DNA of 64,000 nucleotides from Corynebacterium kalidii (GCF_022869005.1 NZ_JALIEA010000011.1:280416-344415), one strand, 5' to 3'; shown: positions 8,007 to 17,114, counted from the stretch's first letter. The notes: a model not told the origin generated them from the sequence alone. A program made the numbers and translations.

Positions 8007-8702
8007 ATGGACAGGGATTCCTGGGGGCGCGGTGGAGGAGAGCAGCACCCGCCGACGAGCCCACCGATATACCCGCCGACATACCCGCCAGCGGGCGCTC
8101 CGGCGGGTGCAACGGCGGAAGCCGTGACGTCGTCGCAGAGCAGGACGGTCGTTGCGGTGGTTCTGGGTGTGCTCGTGGTGCTCATCGCCGCCGGGGCGGC
8201 CGGCCTGTGGTTCATCAGCCGCGATGCGCCGGAACAGGTGGCGGAGGCTCCGGCGGGCTCGTCGTCGGAGGCGGTGGACGACTACCTCGTCGACGACGGC
8301 GACAGCCCGGCCATGGATGATGCGGTGCCGGGGGAGGAGCTCCCGCCCGGGCTCGGCTACACCGGCTACACCGACTACGAGCATGCCGGGTGCGACGGTC
8401 TCGACACCTGGGTCTACGCCGGGGAAGGTGGTGGATCGGCGGTCGTGGTGTGTGTCTCCGACCTCGACGGCTCCCTCTACATGCGGGGAGATTTCGCGGA
8501 CTGGCCCGGCAGTGGCCCGGCGCAGGGTGACGTCGTGATGGGCGGCGACGTCGACGTCGTCAACGGGATCTACACTGCCCGCGTGGACGGCGGTGTCGTC
8601 CTCTTCCATGGCACCGACGTGTGGTTCGAGGGTGATCGCGGTGGGGATCCCCTCGCGCAGTTCGAGTCCTTCTGGTACGACGACACCATCTGGGGGCCGT
8701 GA
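8007..8702 (+). CDS. single-pass membrane protein with the same outer domain type as 1707-2408
   Basis: 231 residues from ATG 8007, preceded by GGAAGG with 9 nt spacing; a GTG at 7956 would add 17 codons. A Pro/Tyr-rich cytoplasmic head (SPPIYPPTYPPAGAPAG) is followed by one span (TVVAVVLGVLVVLIAAGAAGLWFI), an acidic linker and an outer domain with GCDGLDTWVYAG, AVVVCVSD and GSLYMRG. These match the motifs CNASDRWVFAG, AVVCRVGE and GDLYYRG of the protein at 1707-2408, so the two are likely paralogues separated by 5.6 kb. Proline-rich heads of this sort often bind partner proteins. Function unknown. Confidence 0.7.
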   Translation: MDRDSWGRGGGEQHPPTSPPIYPPTYPPAGAPAGATAEAVTSSQSRTVVAVVLGVLVVLIAAGAAGLWFISRDAPEQVAEAPAGSSSEAVDDYLVDDGDSPAMDDAVPGEELPPGLGYTGYTDYEHAGCDGLDTWVYAGEGGGSAVVVCVSDLDGSLYMRGDFADWPGSGPAQGDVVMGGDVDVVNGIYTARVDGGVVLFHGTDVWFEGDRGGDPLAQFESFWYDDTIWGP

Positions 8703-8801
8703 CCCCGTCGGCGCCTGCAGCCCCTCCCGGAGCCCTCCCGGAGCGCTCTCAGCCACGGCGTGGCAGGGGGTTCGGGCGGCGCCCGGGGAGGAGGGACGGC
8801 G

Positions 8802-10100
8802 TTAGAACTTGGTGAAGCGGTTCGTCAGGTTCTCCTCCAGCCGGGTCCAGCCGTTGGCCTCCTCGTCGAACGGTGCGGTCGGAGTCGCCGCGGACGGGGA
8901 GCCGAGCATGTAGGCGATGTAGTCCTGGAGACGCGGGTACGCCAGCAGCACCTTGTTGACTCCGTCGTCCTTCGCCCAGTCGGCGGCGTCAGCCAGCAGC
9001 TCGTAGGCACGGCCCAGCTGCGCGGTGTCCACGGCGTCGACGCCGTCGACGATGTCGCTGCGCAGCCCGGTGAACCCGTACACGTTCGACGGGTGCACCG
9101 TGACCTCCAGCTCACCGGCGTTGGCGAGGGTGACCAGGTCGCCCCAGGTCTCCATCTCGGCGAGGTCGTGGTCCTTCGCGTCGACGATCCACCGCACGAG
9201 GGAACGGGACGAGGGGAAGGTGTTGATCTCCCCGAGGCGGCCCAGGAAGACCGGGGACCGGTTGCCGACGTAGCACCGCAGCGTGTAGACGGTCGTGCCG
9301 TCCACGGTGATCCGGATCGGGTCGATACCGGCGTTGCCCCACGGCGTCGAATCGTAGGGGTCGACGGCGTCGTCGCCGGCATCCTTACCGGCAGCCTCGC
9401 CAGAGCCGTCCACCACAGCCGGGGCGGCCCCCGGGGCGTCGCCGTCGGCGGGCTCCGCGCCGGGGGCGTCCGCCTGCTCCTCCCGGGCGGCTGCATCGTC
9501 GATACGGCGCTGGGCGTCGGCGATGAGCGAGGCGGCGTTGTCGCCGAGATCCGGGGTGACCAGTGCACTGTCCACGGCGTCGAGGAGCTCCACCCAGTTG
9601 TCCCGCACGGTGTACCCCACGCTCGACCATTCGGCGAGACCGTTCTCGCCGGCGTAGTGGTCCTGCCCGCGGCTTACGTTGGACAACAGGGAGTACGAGC
9701 GGAACCAGCGGTTCACCCGGTCGATACCGCAGACCGTGCCGAGGGACCGCAGGACCTGGAAGGCGTTCGAGACGGTCCGGGTATTCTCGAAGGACGGCCG
9801 GCCCGCGAGCCTGTTGGGCAGGTCGATGAAGCTGACACTGCCACCTTTGCGGGGCGTCACCTTGGTTTCGGCCCGGTCCATGAACGCCGGCCAGTCCGGG
9901 TGCTCCGCCAGGTCATGGGCGGACGAGGCGGTGATGCCGGCGAGGAGCGCCGCGGGTGACTCGAACGCGAAGACACCGGAGTCGTCACCGAGGAACGCCT
10001 GCCACTGTTCCCCTCGGGACACCCAACCTGGTGCCCACAGGGTGTAGAACGTTCCGGCGGTTGTCTCGAGCTCGAGGGTCACGATTCCGTTGTCTGCCAT
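8802..10100 (-). CDS. conserved actinobacterial protein of unknown function (432 aa, Rv3311-like position)
   Basis: A soluble 432-residue protein with no signal peptide or span. Two conserved-looking halves (residues about 1-170, with SVSFIDLPNRLAGRPSFENT and VNRWFRSYSLL, and about 250-432, with GLRSDIVDGVDAVDTAQLGR) are joined by an Ala/Asp/Glu/Pro-rich linker near residues 195-250. By position next to upp it corresponds to the conserved hypothetical that I recall as Rv3311 in M. tuberculosis. ATG 10100 lies 8 nt after a TAAAAT box, so it may be leaderless as well as transcribed from the genes upstream. I do not recognise its activity. Confidence 0.7.
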   Translation of the reverse strand: MADNGIVTLELETTAGTFYTLWAPGWVSRGEQWQAFLGDDSGVFAFESPAALLAGITASSAHDLAEHPDWPAFMDRAETKVTPRKGGSVSFIDLPNRLAGRPSFENTRTVSNAFQVLRSLGTVCGIDRVNRWFRSYSLLSNVSRGQDHYAGENGLAEWSSVGYTVRDNWVELLDAVDSALVTPDLGDNAASLIADAQRRIDDAAAREEQADAPGAEPADGDAPGAAPAVVDGSGEAAGKDAGDDAVDPYDSTPWGNAGIDPIRITVDGTTVYTLRCYVGNRSPVFLGRLGEINTFPSSRSLVRWIVDAKDHDLAEMETWGDLVTLANAGELEVTVHPSNVYGFTGLRSDIVDGVDAVDTAQLGRAYELLADAADWAKDDGVNKVLLAYPRLQDYIAYMLGSPSAATPTAPFDEEANGWTRLEENLTNRFTKF

Positions 10101-10108
10101 GGCGACTT

Positions 10109-10114
10109 ATTTTA
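10109..10114 (-). promoter_or_regulatory. -10 box TAAAAT for the 432-aa gene (leaderless)
   Basis: On the minus strand TAAAAT ends 8 nt before ATG 10100, placing the transcription start at or next to the start codon. Its TAA is also the stop codon of the 59-residue gene. Confidence 0.6.
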
Positions 10115-10291
10115 GCTGGGCGGACGCCTGCGGTCGATGACCGGACCTCCGTGTGCGCCCGAGGCGGAGAACAGGTCGGCACGGAGGACGGCGGGGACGG
10201 TCGGCGGCGGTTCACCGAGGAACTGCTGGACGTTGTAGTCCGGCACCGGGGGTGTGGTCGTGATGCGGGCGAGGCCGCGGTTGGTGGGCAT
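10112..10291 (-). CDS. small protein, 59 aa, unknown function
   Basis: An open frame of 59 codons beginning MPTNRGLARITTTPPVPDYN and ending VIDRRRPPS. Its ATG lies 13 nt after the stop of the NlpC/P60 gene, with GGAGGAG at a good distance, which is the strongest ribosome site in this operon. It fills the space between the NlpC/P60 gene and the 432-residue gene almost exactly. No signal peptide, span or cysteine; proline-rich at both ends. It is short, so conservation in related genomes must decide, but spacing and ribosome site argue for a real gene. Confidence 0.6.
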   Translation of the reverse strand: MPTNRGLARITTTPPVPDYNVQQFLGEPPPTVPAVLRADLFSASGAHGGPVIDRRRPPS

Positions 10292-10304
10292 CCGAGTCTC
10301 CTCC

Positions 10305-11303
10305 TCAGGCGGTGGGGCGGTAGAAACCGAGGAACCCCATACCGATGTTCTCTGTTCTCACGGGGTTGATCTGGACGGGGTCACCGGCCTCGATCATCTG
10401 ACCGTCTCCGGTGACCATCGCGACGTGCCCGTCCCAGACCACCAGGTCGCCGGGCGCCAGTTCGTCGGCGCTGACGCGCGCCCCGACCGCCTGCTGGTCG
10501 GCGGTGCGCGGCAGGTCGACACCGGCCTGGCCGTACGCCCACTGGGTCAGGCCGCTGCAGTCCAGGCCCGACGACGGCGACGTCCCGCCCCACACGTAGG
10601 GGGTGCCCAACGCGCTCTTCGCGGCGTTCACCGCGGCCGCCGCCTCCGGGGTGGGCGCACCCGCGACGGGGGCCCCGGGGTCCCCGCCCTCCGGAGCGTC
10701 TGCGCCGTCAGTACCGTCGGTAGTTCCGCCGACCACCGCTCCCGCCGTCCCGTCCGCTCCCGCCGGCGCGGCGGGAGCAGTGGGGGACGGCGGTGCCGTG
10801 GGGAGCGACGCCTCCACCGTCTGCACCTTCGCGAGGAGGACGTCGAGCTCGGTGCCGAGCGCGTCCAGCCGCGCCTGCGCCCGCACCAGGTGCGTGCAGG
10901 CTATCTCCAGGGCCGCCGCCGGGGTCGCCGGGGACAGGGGAGCGGTGGCCACGGTCCCGACGAGCTGCCGGAGACACTGCTCGGCGATGTCGAGGATGTC
11001 GGCGCCGGCGCGGTTGACGGCCGCCGCCGCGTCCTGCGCCACCGACTCCACCTCGGCGGACGCCCGGAGCAGCTCACCGGCGTCGGCACCGGCGGCCAGG
11101 AGACTGTGCACCGCCGCGGTGCCGGCGGCACCGCGCAGTGCGTCGTCCACCCCGGCGGGAAGGTGCCGCGCCAACTCGGTCACGAGCTCCTCCGGCGGCC
11201 CCGCCCCGGCCCCCAACAACGGCGACAGCGGGTGGTGGCCGGTTTCCGCCACGTCCGGCATGAGCCTGCGTACCGGTTCGACGAGGGCGAGCAGATCCGT
11301 CAC
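10305..11303 (-). CDS. NlpC/P60 peptidase-domain protein without signal peptide
   Basis: 332 residues. The C-terminal 110 are an NlpC/P60 domain, which cleaves D-gamma-Glu-diaminopimelate bonds of peptidoglycan stem peptides: catalytic Cys in SSGLDCSGLTQWAYG and His in GDLVVWDGHVAMV. Residues 1-165 form an Ala-rich helical region like WXG100/PPE helical bundles, followed by a Thr/Ala/Gly/Pro linker. No Sec signal peptide is visible, unlike the RipA-type hydrolases. The GTG start overlaps the stop of the WXG100-like gene in GTGA. A helical partner plus a signal-less wall hydrolase suggests export by a type VII-like route; that part is inference. Confidence 0.85.
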   Translation of the reverse strand: MTDLLALVEPVRRLMPDVAETGHHPLSPLLGAGAGPPEELVTELARHLPAGVDDALRGAAGTAAVHSLLAAGADAGELLRASAEVESVAQDAAAAVNRAGADILDIAEQCLRQLVGTVATAPLSPATPAAALEIACTHLVRAQARLDALGTELDVLLAKVQTVEASLPTAPPSPTAPAAPAGADGTAGAVVGGTTDGTDGADAPEGGDPGAPVAGAPTPEAAAAVNAAKSALGTPYVWGGTSPSSGLDCSGLTQWAYGQAGVDLPRTADQQAVGARVSADELAPGDLVVWDGHVAMVTGDGQMIEAGDPVQINPVRTENIGMGFLGFYRPTA

Positions 11304-11641
11304 GCCGCACCACCCGTCCGCAGCGTCCGGAACGCCATGGACGCGTCCTCCTCAGCCCCGCCCATCCGGGCGGCCGTGTCGGAGAGCGTGGCTGCGCTGG
11401 CGCGGTAGAACGCACTGAACGCCGCCAGCCCGTCCGCCTGCCGCTGGCGGGCGCGGGCCAGCGCCGCCTCCAGCCGCGCGGCCTGGGGGATACCGGCACG
11501 CAGGACCGCGGGATGCGGGGGACCGGTCGAGGACAGTCGGTCGGCGACCTCACCGATACGGGACGCCGCCCTGCCGAGGGCCTCGCTGTCGGCGGTCAGC
11601 CCCGCCGCTGAGCTGTACTGGGACGCGATTACGATTGCCAT
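11300..11641 (-). CDS. WXG100-like small helical protein
   Basis: 113 residues, almost wholly alpha-helical and Ala-rich, in two predicted helices ([20 protein letters not shown] and [20 protein letters not shown] onward). Length and layout are those of ESX/WXG100 proteins, but a WxG turn is not seen, so this is an analogy of size and context rather than a firm family call. Coupled by GTGA to the NlpC/P60 gene. No obvious SD before ATG 11641; the gap to upp is 61 nt and divergent. Confidence 0.6.
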   Translation of the reverse strand: MAIVIASQYSSAAGLTADSEALGRAASRIGEVADRLSSTGPPHPAVLRAGIPQAARLEAALARARQRQADGLAAFSAFYRASAATLSDTAARMGGAEEDASMAFRTLRTGGAA

Positions 11642-11689
11642 GGTGAGAGAGACTCACGCGGGGGCTCGGAGGTTCCCGGGTACGTGGGT

Positions 11690-11695
11690 TATTTT
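11690..11695 (+). promoter_or_regulatory. -10 box TATTTT for upp (leaderless)
   Basis: TATTTT ends 7 nt before ATG 11703, where no ribosome site is present. This supports the upstream ATG and a leaderless message. Confidence 0.5.
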
Positions 11696-11702
11696 GGACA
11701 TC

Positions 11703-12461
11703 ATGACAGTGTCAGCAGAGTCACCAGAGCCAGCAGCGGCAGCAGAGCGAGCGGAGTCGGAGCGATCCTCCCGGAACGTCGCGGCGGCGCCGATGGAGGT
11801 CGTCGAGGTCGACCACCCCCTCGCCGCCTCCCGCCTGACGATCATGCGGGACGCCCGCACCGACAACGTCGCCTTCCGCGGCGCCCTGGCCGACCTCGGG
11901 GCGATGCTGGTCTACGAGGCCGCCCGTGACCTGGAGACCACGGAGTTCTCCGTGCAGACCCCGGTGGCGACGGCGACGGGCCGACGGCTCGCCGACCCAC
12001 CGATCATTGTCCCGATCATCCGCGCCGGGCTGGGGATGATCGACCCTGCGCTGTCGATGATCCCCGACGCGCAGGTCGGGTTCCTCGGGATGGCACGGGA
12101 CGAGGAGACCCACGAGCCGGTGCCCTACCTCGAAGCGCTCCCGGACGACCTGTCGGGGCGGACGGTCTTCCTGGTCGACCCGATGCTGGCCACCGGCGGC
12201 TCCCTGCTGCATGCGTTGCGGCTGGTGGCCGAGCGTGGCGCGACGGACATCGTCGTGGTCTGCATGGTCGCCGCCGTGCCGGGTGTGGAGGTGGTCCGCA
12301 CCTCGGGCTACCCGGTGAAGCGACTGGTCACCGCGACGATCGACCCGGAGTTGGACGAGAACTCCTACATCGTCCCCGGCCTCGGTGACGCCGGCGACCG
12401 CCTCTACGGCCCGCGCAACATCGACCTCACGGACCCCGCGACGGTCGCGGGGAACTCCTAG
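11703..12461 (+). CDS. upp: uracil phosphoribosyltransferase
   Basis: Converts uracil and PRPP to UMP in pyrimidine salvage. From [20 protein letters not shown] onward the protein matches Upp over about 222 residues, with [12 protein letters not shown] and the PRPP loop [10 protein letters not shown]. From ATG 11703 it carries about 30 extra N-terminal residues rich in Ala/Glu/Ser; that start fits a leaderless promoter (TATTTT at 11690). The family start would be ATG 11793, which lacks a ribosome site. Transcribed away from the WXG100-like/NlpC operon and convergent with pmmB. Confidence 0.95.
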   Translation: MTVSAESPEPAAAAERAESERSSRNVAAAPMEVVEVDHPLAASRLTIMRDARTDNVAFRGALADLGAMLVYEAARDLETTEFSVQTPVATATGRRLADPPIIVPIIRAGLGMIDPALSMIPDAQVGFLGMARDEETHEPVPYLEALPDDLSGRTVFLVDPMLATGGSLLHALRLVAERGATDIVVVCMVAAVPGVEVVRTSGYPVKRLVTATIDPELDENSYIVPGLGDAGDRLYGPRNIDLTDPATVAGNS

Positions 12462-12493
12462 CCCCAGGTCTTGCCGCAGATCCAGGCCCGGAT

Positions 12494-14071
12494 CTAGCCC
12501 CGGACGGCGGCGACGAGGCGCGCCAGCGTCGTCTCGACGGCGGAGACGTCGGTCCCTGCCTCCCCGGCGACCTGCAGGTAGAACTTCGCCTTCGGCTCGG
12601 TCCCGGAGGCGCGGGCGATCACCCGGCAGTCCAGCTGCGTCCCGGCAGCCCCTGCAACCCCCGTGCTCCAGGTCAACCGCACCCCGGACGCCGGGTCGGT
12701 GCCGTCGAGCGGCACGGCCGTGACCGGTGTGCCGCCGGTGAGCTCCGCCGGGGGTGTCTGCGCCCAGTCGGCCACGAGCCGGGCGGCGTCGGCGGCGGAC
12801 GCGCAACGCACCGGGACCTGGGAGGTGCGGACCGGCCCGAAGTCGTCGTCCAGACGTCGGAGCTCGTCCTGCAGGGAGGAGCCGTCGGCCTTGAGTTCGG
12901 CGGCCCACGTGGCGGCGAGCAGGGCGGTGGCGAAGCCGTCCTTGTCGGCGACGGTACCGGGGAAGGGACACGTCCCGATCGCCTCCTCGTAGGCGTAGGC
13001 CAGGTCGGCCGGTGCGTCGTCGGCGGCGCGTGCGAGGTTCTTGAACCCGGTCATCGTCTCCCGGTAGTCCCACCCGCGGGCGGCGGCGATGCGTCCCAGC
13101 AGGCCGGACGAAACCACGGTCGTGGCGACGACGGGTGCCGGCCCGTCGCCGTGGGGGTGCAGGTCGACCGCCCGCTGCGCCAGCAGGGGGCCGGTCTCGT
13201 CACCGCGGAGCATCCGGAACCCCGTACCGGCGCCGTCACGGGTGTCGGGGATGCCGACCATGCACCGGTCAGCGTCCGGGTCCACCGCGATGAGCAGGTC
13301 GGGACGTTCGTCGGGTGCGGCGGCGGACGCCTGGGCCAGCAGCAGGTCGCAAGCGCCGGGCTCCTCCGGGTTCGGGAAGTCCACGGTGGGGAACTCGGGG
13401 TCGGGCCAGCGTTGGGCGACGACGGTGTCGGGGCGGTGGAAGCCGGCCCGGCGGAAGGACTCCTCCAGGGTGTTGCCGCCGACCCCGTGCAGTGCGGTGT
13501 AGAGCACCTTGAGGTCGCGCCGCGCCGCCAGCACCTGCCCGTCGCCGGAGGACAGCGGGGCGGCGACGGCGGACACGTACCCGTCCACCGCGCCGAGGTC
13601 CAGGGACACGGTGGGGGAACGCGGGACGTCCGGTGCCTCCGGCTGCCGGTCGATCAGGGCCTCGATCTCGCGGTCTGCGGGGCTGACCAGTTGCGACCCG
13701 CCGGCGAGGAAGAGCTTGTAGCCGTTGTCCTCCCGGGGGTTGTGGCTGGCGGTGATCTGCACCCCGGCGTCGAGGCCACGGTGTTTCACGGTCCACGCCA
13801 GCGCGGGCGTGGGGGAGGGGTGGGCGATCAGCGTCACGTCGAACCCCGCCCCCGCGAACGTCTCGGCGGCGGCGCGCGCCATGGCGTGGGATCCGTAGCG
13901 TGAGTCGTAGCCGACGGCGACGGACACCGGTGAGTCCCCGGTGTGCCGGGCCTGCAGCCACGCGGCCACCCCGCCGCTCGCCCGGGTCACCGTCGACACG
14001 TTCATCCTGTCGGGGCCCGGGCCCACCGGGGCGCGCAGTCCCGCCGTCCCGAACCTCAGGTGCGCACTCAT
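12494..14071 (-). CDS. pmmB: phospho-sugar mutase (phosphomannomutase/phosphoglucomutase type)
   Basis: 525 residues of the alpha-D-phosphohexomutase family. The phosphoserine loop is [16 protein letters not shown], the metal loop is [10 protein letters not shown], and the phosphate-binding end is [15 protein letters not shown]. It interconverts hexose 1- and 6-phosphates or, given the neighbouring nucleoside phosphorylase, possibly pentose phosphates released by phosphorolysis. ATGA overlap with the PNP gene at 14068-14071 shows coupling. Symbol follows the mycobacterial neighbourhood (deoD-pmmB-upp). A second mutase, manB, lies at 51029, so this one is probably not the main GDP-mannose enzyme. 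Confidence 0.88.
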   Translation of the reverse strand: MSAHLRFGTAGLRAPVGPGPDRMNVSTVTRASGGVAAWLQARHTGDSPVSVAVGYDSRYGSHAMARAAAETFAGAGFDVTLIAHPSPTPALAWTVKHRGLDAGVQITASHNPREDNGYKLFLAGGSQLVSPADREIEALIDRQPEAPDVPRSPTVSLDLGAVDGYVSAVAAPLSSGDGQVLAARRDLKVLYTALHGVGGNTLEESFRRAGFHRPDTVVAQRWPDPEFPTVDFPNPEEPGACDLLLAQASAAAPDERPDLLIAVDPDADRCMVGIPDTRDGAGTGFRMLRGDETGPLLAQRAVDLHPHGDGPAPVVATTVVSSGLLGRIAAARGWDYRETMTGFKNLARAADDAPADLAYAYEEAIGTCPFPGTVADKDGFATALLAATWAAELKADGSSLQDELRRLDDDFGPVRTSQVPVRCASAADAARLVADWAQTPPAELTGGTPVTAVPLDGTDPASGVRLTWSTGVAGAAGTQLDCRVIARASGTEPKAKFYLQVAGEAGTDVSAVETTLARLVAAVRG

Positions 14072-14973
14072 CGTCCGACCTCCGTCGCGCCGAGCCGTTC
14101 CAGCAGGGTCCGCAGCAGTGACCCCACCTCGGTGGCGGACGCGGCGCCGGCGGCCAGCACCTCGCGGTGGTCCAGCGGTTCCCCGGTGATCCCGGCAGCC
14201 AGGTTCGTCACCAGCGACAGGCCGAGCACCTCCAGGCCCTCCGCGCGGGCGGCGATGGTCTCGTACACCGTGGACATGCCGACCAGACCGGCGCCGAGGG
14301 TGCGCAGCATCCGGATTTCCGCCGGCGTCTCGTACTGCGGCCCCGGCATCATCGCGTACACCGTCTCGCGCATCCCCGGGCGCAGGTCCTGCATCACCGA
14401 CCGCAGGTCGGGGGAGTAGGCGTCGACCAGGTTGACGAAGTCGGCGCCGACCAGGGGCGTGCGCCCCGTCATGTTCAGGTGGTCGCCGATCAGCACCGGT
14501 TCACCGACGGTCATGCCGTCGACGAGCCCGCCCGCGGCGTTGGTGAGGACGACCCGGCGTACCCCGGCGGCCGCGGCCGTCCGCACCGCGTGCACCGTCC
14601 GCCACACCGGGTGGCCTTCGTAGGCGTGGGTCCGTCCCAGCAGGACCAGGACCCGCAGTCCGCCGATCTCCAGGCTGCGGACCGTCCCGCCGTGGCCGGC
14701 GGCGGTCGGGGGCAGGAACCCGGGCAGGTCCGACATGGGGAACTCCGTCACCGTCGGGGACGGTGCGGCGTCACCGGAGCCGGGACCTGCGCCGCACAGG
14801 ACGTCGGCGGCCGGGCGCCATCCGGAACCGAGGACGACGGCGACGTCGTGGGCGTCCCGTCCGGTCCGGCGGGCGAGTTCCGCGGCCGCGGTCGCCGCGA
14901 GGCCCGTGGTGTCTGCCGTGGTTCCTGCCGTGGTTTCTGGTGCAGTCTGTGTCGTGGGCACTGAGTCAGGCAT
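14068..14973 (-). CDS. purine nucleoside phosphorylase
   Basis: Splits purine (deoxy)nucleosides with phosphate to free base and (deoxy)ribose 1-phosphate. Family-II (trimeric) features are [40 protein letters not shown] and [21 protein letters not shown]. 301 residues including about 30 extra Thr/Ala-rich N-terminal residues. Coupled to the downstream mutase, which could act on the sugar 1-phosphate released. A -10 box (TATGCT, 14980-14985) lies 6 nt before ATG, so the message is probably leaderless. Called deoD or punA in relatives. Confidence 0.93.
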   Translation of the reverse strand: MPDSVPTTQTAPETTAGTTADTTGLAATAAAELARRTGRDAHDVAVVLGSGWRPAADVLCGAGPGSGDAAPSPTVTEFPMSDLPGFLPPTAAGHGGTVRSLEIGGLRVLVLLGRTHAYEGHPVWRTVHAVRTAAAAGVRRVVLTNAAGGLVDGMTVGEPVLIGDHLNMTGRTPLVGADFVNLVDAYSPDLRSVMQDLRPGMRETVYAMMPGPQYETPAEIRMLRTLGAGLVGMSTVYETIAARAEGLEVLGLSLVTNLAAGITGEPLDHREVLAAGAASATEVGSLLRTLLERLGATEVGR

Positions 14974-14979
14974 GGGACC

Positions 14980-14985
14980 AGCATA
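14980..14985 (-). promoter_or_regulatory. -10 box TATGCT for the PNP-pmmB operon
   Basis: On the minus strand it ends 6 nt before ATG 14973, with no ribosome site between. Confidence 0.5.
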
Positions 14986-15048
14986 GGACGGAGCCGGTGT
15001 CCCGGGGGCCGGGTACGCCCCGCGGTGGGACGACGGGGGTGGCGCGGC

Positions 15049-15054
15049 TAAGAT
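15049..15054 (+). promoter_or_regulatory. -10 box TAAGAT for the M20 amidohydrolase
   Basis: TAAGAT gives a leader of about 54 nt that ends with AAGGAG (15100-15105) before GTG 15115. The divergent PNP promoter lies 65 nt away. Confidence 0.5.
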
Positions 15055-15114
15055 GGCGGGGAACGGCTTTCACGAGCCCCACCCCGATCATCTTCGCTAA
15101 GGAGCACCGCTTCA

Positions 15115-16359
15115 GTGAGCACTCTTGGTTCCGCCGACACCGTCCCGGTGGTTGACGCCGTCGCCGCCTGGACTGTCGACAACCACGACACCGTGATCGG
15201 GTGGCGCCGCCATCTCCACTCCCACCCGGAACTGTCCCACCAGGAGACCGGGACCACGCAGTTCATCGTCGACCGGCTCACGGACGCCGGGCTCACGCCG
15301 CGTCGGCTGCCCGGCACCGGGGTCACCGTCGACATCGGGGGAGAGGCGGGGGCGCCGGCGATCGCCTTCCGGGCGGACATCGACGCCCTGCCGCTCACGG
15401 AGGCCACCGGCCTGGACTTCGCGTCGCGCACCCCCGGGGTGATGCACGCCTGCGGGCACGACATCCACACCACGGTGGTCCTGGGGCTGGCCTGCGCACT
15501 CGCCGAGTACGACCGGGAGCACGGGCTGGAGCAGCGGGTGCGCTGCATCTTCCAGCCCGCCGAGGAGGTCCTGGACGGCGGCGCCACCGACGTGATCCGC
15601 GCCGGCGCGCTGGAGGGCGTGAGCCACATCTTCGCCGTGCACGCCGAACCGAAGCTGCGCGCCGGCCAGGTCGGCGTGCGCACCGGGGCGATCACCTCCG
15701 CCACCGACGTCGTGGAGCTCGTCGTGCGTGGCCCCGGCGGGCACACGAGCCGGCCGCACCTCACCGCCGACGTGGTCTACGCCGTCGGTCTGCTGATCAC
15801 CCAGCTGCCGGGGCTGCTGTCGCGCCGGGTCGACCCGCGGACCGGGACGGTCCTGACGTTCGGCGCGGTGAACGGCGGCTCGGCGTTCAACGCGGTCCCG
15901 CAGGAGGCGACCCTGCTGGGCACGTTGCGCACGGGCAGTCCCACCGTCTGGCGGGAGCTGGACACCCTGTTCCCCCGGCTCGTCGAGCAGATCCTGGCGC
16001 CGACGGGGGCGACGGCGGAGATCCGCTACACCAAGGGTGTCCCGCCGGTCACCAACGACGACGCCTGCACCGCGATCATGGCGCAGGCGGTCAAGGACGT
16101 CGACCCGCACGCCCTGCAGGAGGCGCCCCAGTCCTCCGGCGGCGAGGACTTCAGCTGGTACCTGGAGCATGTGCCCGGTGCGATGGCGCGCCTGGGCGCC
16201 TGGACCGGGTCGGGGGAGAAGCCCGACCTGCACCAGCCGAATATCGTGCTCGACGAGGCGTGCCTGCCGGTGGGTGTCCGCCTGTTCGCCGGTGTCGTCG
16301 ACCAGTTCGCCCGGTTGGGACGGCCCGGCACCCACGGCCGGGTCCTCGGCGTCGACTAG
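15115..16359 (+). CDS. amiA: M20-family N-acyl amino acid amidohydrolase
   Basis: 414 residues, cytoplasmic metallo-amidohydrolase of the AmiA/hippurate hydrolase type, releasing amino acids from N-acyl forms. Metal ligands are visible in HACGHDIHTT, QPAEEVLDGG, HAEPKLRAGQ and SSGGEDFSWY; the dimerisation lid lies around GPGGHTSRPHLTADVVYAV. GTG start with AAGGAG 9 nt upstream. The natural substrate cannot be told. Its stop codon shares the CTAG at 16356-16359 with the stop of the convergent DUF1707 gene. Confidence 0.9.
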   Translation: MSTLGSADTVPVVDAVAAWTVDNHDTVIGWRRHLHSHPELSHQETGTTQFIVDRLTDAGLTPRRLPGTGVTVDIGGEAGAPAIAFRADIDALPLTEATGLDFASRTPGVMHACGHDIHTTVVLGLACALAEYDREHGLEQRVRCIFQPAEEVLDGGATDVIRAGALEGVSHIFAVHAEPKLRAGQVGVRTGAITSATDVVELVVRGPGGHTSRPHLTADVVYAVGLLITQLPGLLSRRVDPRTGTVLTFGAVNGGSAFNAVPQEATLLGTLRTGSPTVWRELDTLFPRLVEQILAPTGATAEIRYTKGVPPVTNDDACTAIMAQAVKDVDPHALQEAPQSSGGEDFSWYLEHVPGAMARLGAWTGSGEKPDLHQPNIVLDEACLPVGVRLFAGVVDQFARLGRPGTHGRVLGVD

Positions 16360-17051
16360 CTGCCGGAGCCGTCCTTCTTCCCCCGCCGGGGACCGAACCG
16401 GTCCACCGCGCCCTTCATCGCCTGCTGGGCGAGGTCGACCGCGTCGCCGGTCATCTCGCTGGTGCGCAGCTTACGGCGTGCCTTCTGCTCCTCCAACGCC
16501 AGTTGCTGGGTGTGCTGCTGTTCCTCGAGCGCCAGCCGGTGCTCGCGACGCAGACGCCGGACCCGGGCCCGCTCCAGGGCCTCCGGGCTGGGCGCGTGCC
16601 AGGAGTCGGGCCCGATCTTCAGCACGTAGAGCAGCACCGCCACCGCCGGGATAAGCAGCAGGATGAGCGCTGCGGCGGGACTGCCCGCGAACGCGATGAC
16701 ACCTCCCAGGGACGCCAGTGTGGTCAGCGCCATGATCCCGGCCCGTGGCCGGGCGCCGCGGCGGTGCTGTTCGGCGAGTTCCCCGGCGGAGTAGACGGAC
16801 ACGTCGGTCCCCGGTGAGACGGGGTGACCGGGTGGGCCGGGCTGGTTCGGCAGTGTCGGCAGGTCGTGGAAGAGGACGTCGAGTTCCTGCCGGGTCTGGG
16901 CCGCGGCGGCGTCCCGGCACCGGTCGTCGTACTCGGAGAGGGTGATCCGTCCGTCGGCGAAATGGACCGCCAGGACCGACAGGGCGGCCTCCCGGTCGGC
17001 GTCGCCGACGCGCACGGAGGGGTCTCGGGGGTCACGGGACATGGACACCAT
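16356..17051 (-). CDS. DUF1707 membrane protein with two-helix membrane segment
   Basis: 231 residues. The N-terminal DUF1707 motif (RVGDADREAALSVLAVHFAD ... LSEYDDRCRDAAAAQT) is a small helical domain frequent in actinobacteria. Two adjacent hydrophobic segments follow (GIMALTTLASLGGVIAFAG; AALILLLIPAVAVLLYVL), then a long basic/glutamine-rich helix (REHRLALEEQQHTQQLALEE) likely to form a coiled coil. ATG 17051 is chosen because a TACAAT box ends 7 nt before it; ATGs at 17060 and 17042 are alternatives. Function unknown. Confidence 0.75.
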   Translation of the reverse strand: MVSMSRDPRDPSVRVGDADREAALSVLAVHFADGRITLSEYDDRCRDAAAAQTRQELDVLFHDLPTLPNQPGPPGHPVSPGTDVSVYSAGELAEQHRRGARPRAGIMALTTLASLGGVIAFAGSPAAALILLLIPAVAVLLYVLKIGPDSWHAPSPEALERARVRRLRREHRLALEEQQHTQQLALEEQKARRKLRTSEMTGDAVDLAQQAMKGAVDRFGPRRGKKDGSGS

Positions 17052-17058
17052 GGGCACC

Positions 17059-17064
17059 ATTGTA
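17059..17064 (-). promoter_or_regulatory. -10 box TACAAT for the DUF1707 gene (leaderless)
   Basis: Minus-strand TACAAT ends 7 nt before ATG 17051 in the 50-nt gap after glpK, giving this gene its own promoter. Confidence 0.55.
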
Positions 17065-17114
17065 GAGCAGGGGCTGTAGAGCAGGGGCCAGGGGCGGCTC
17101 CCCGGGCACCGCCG

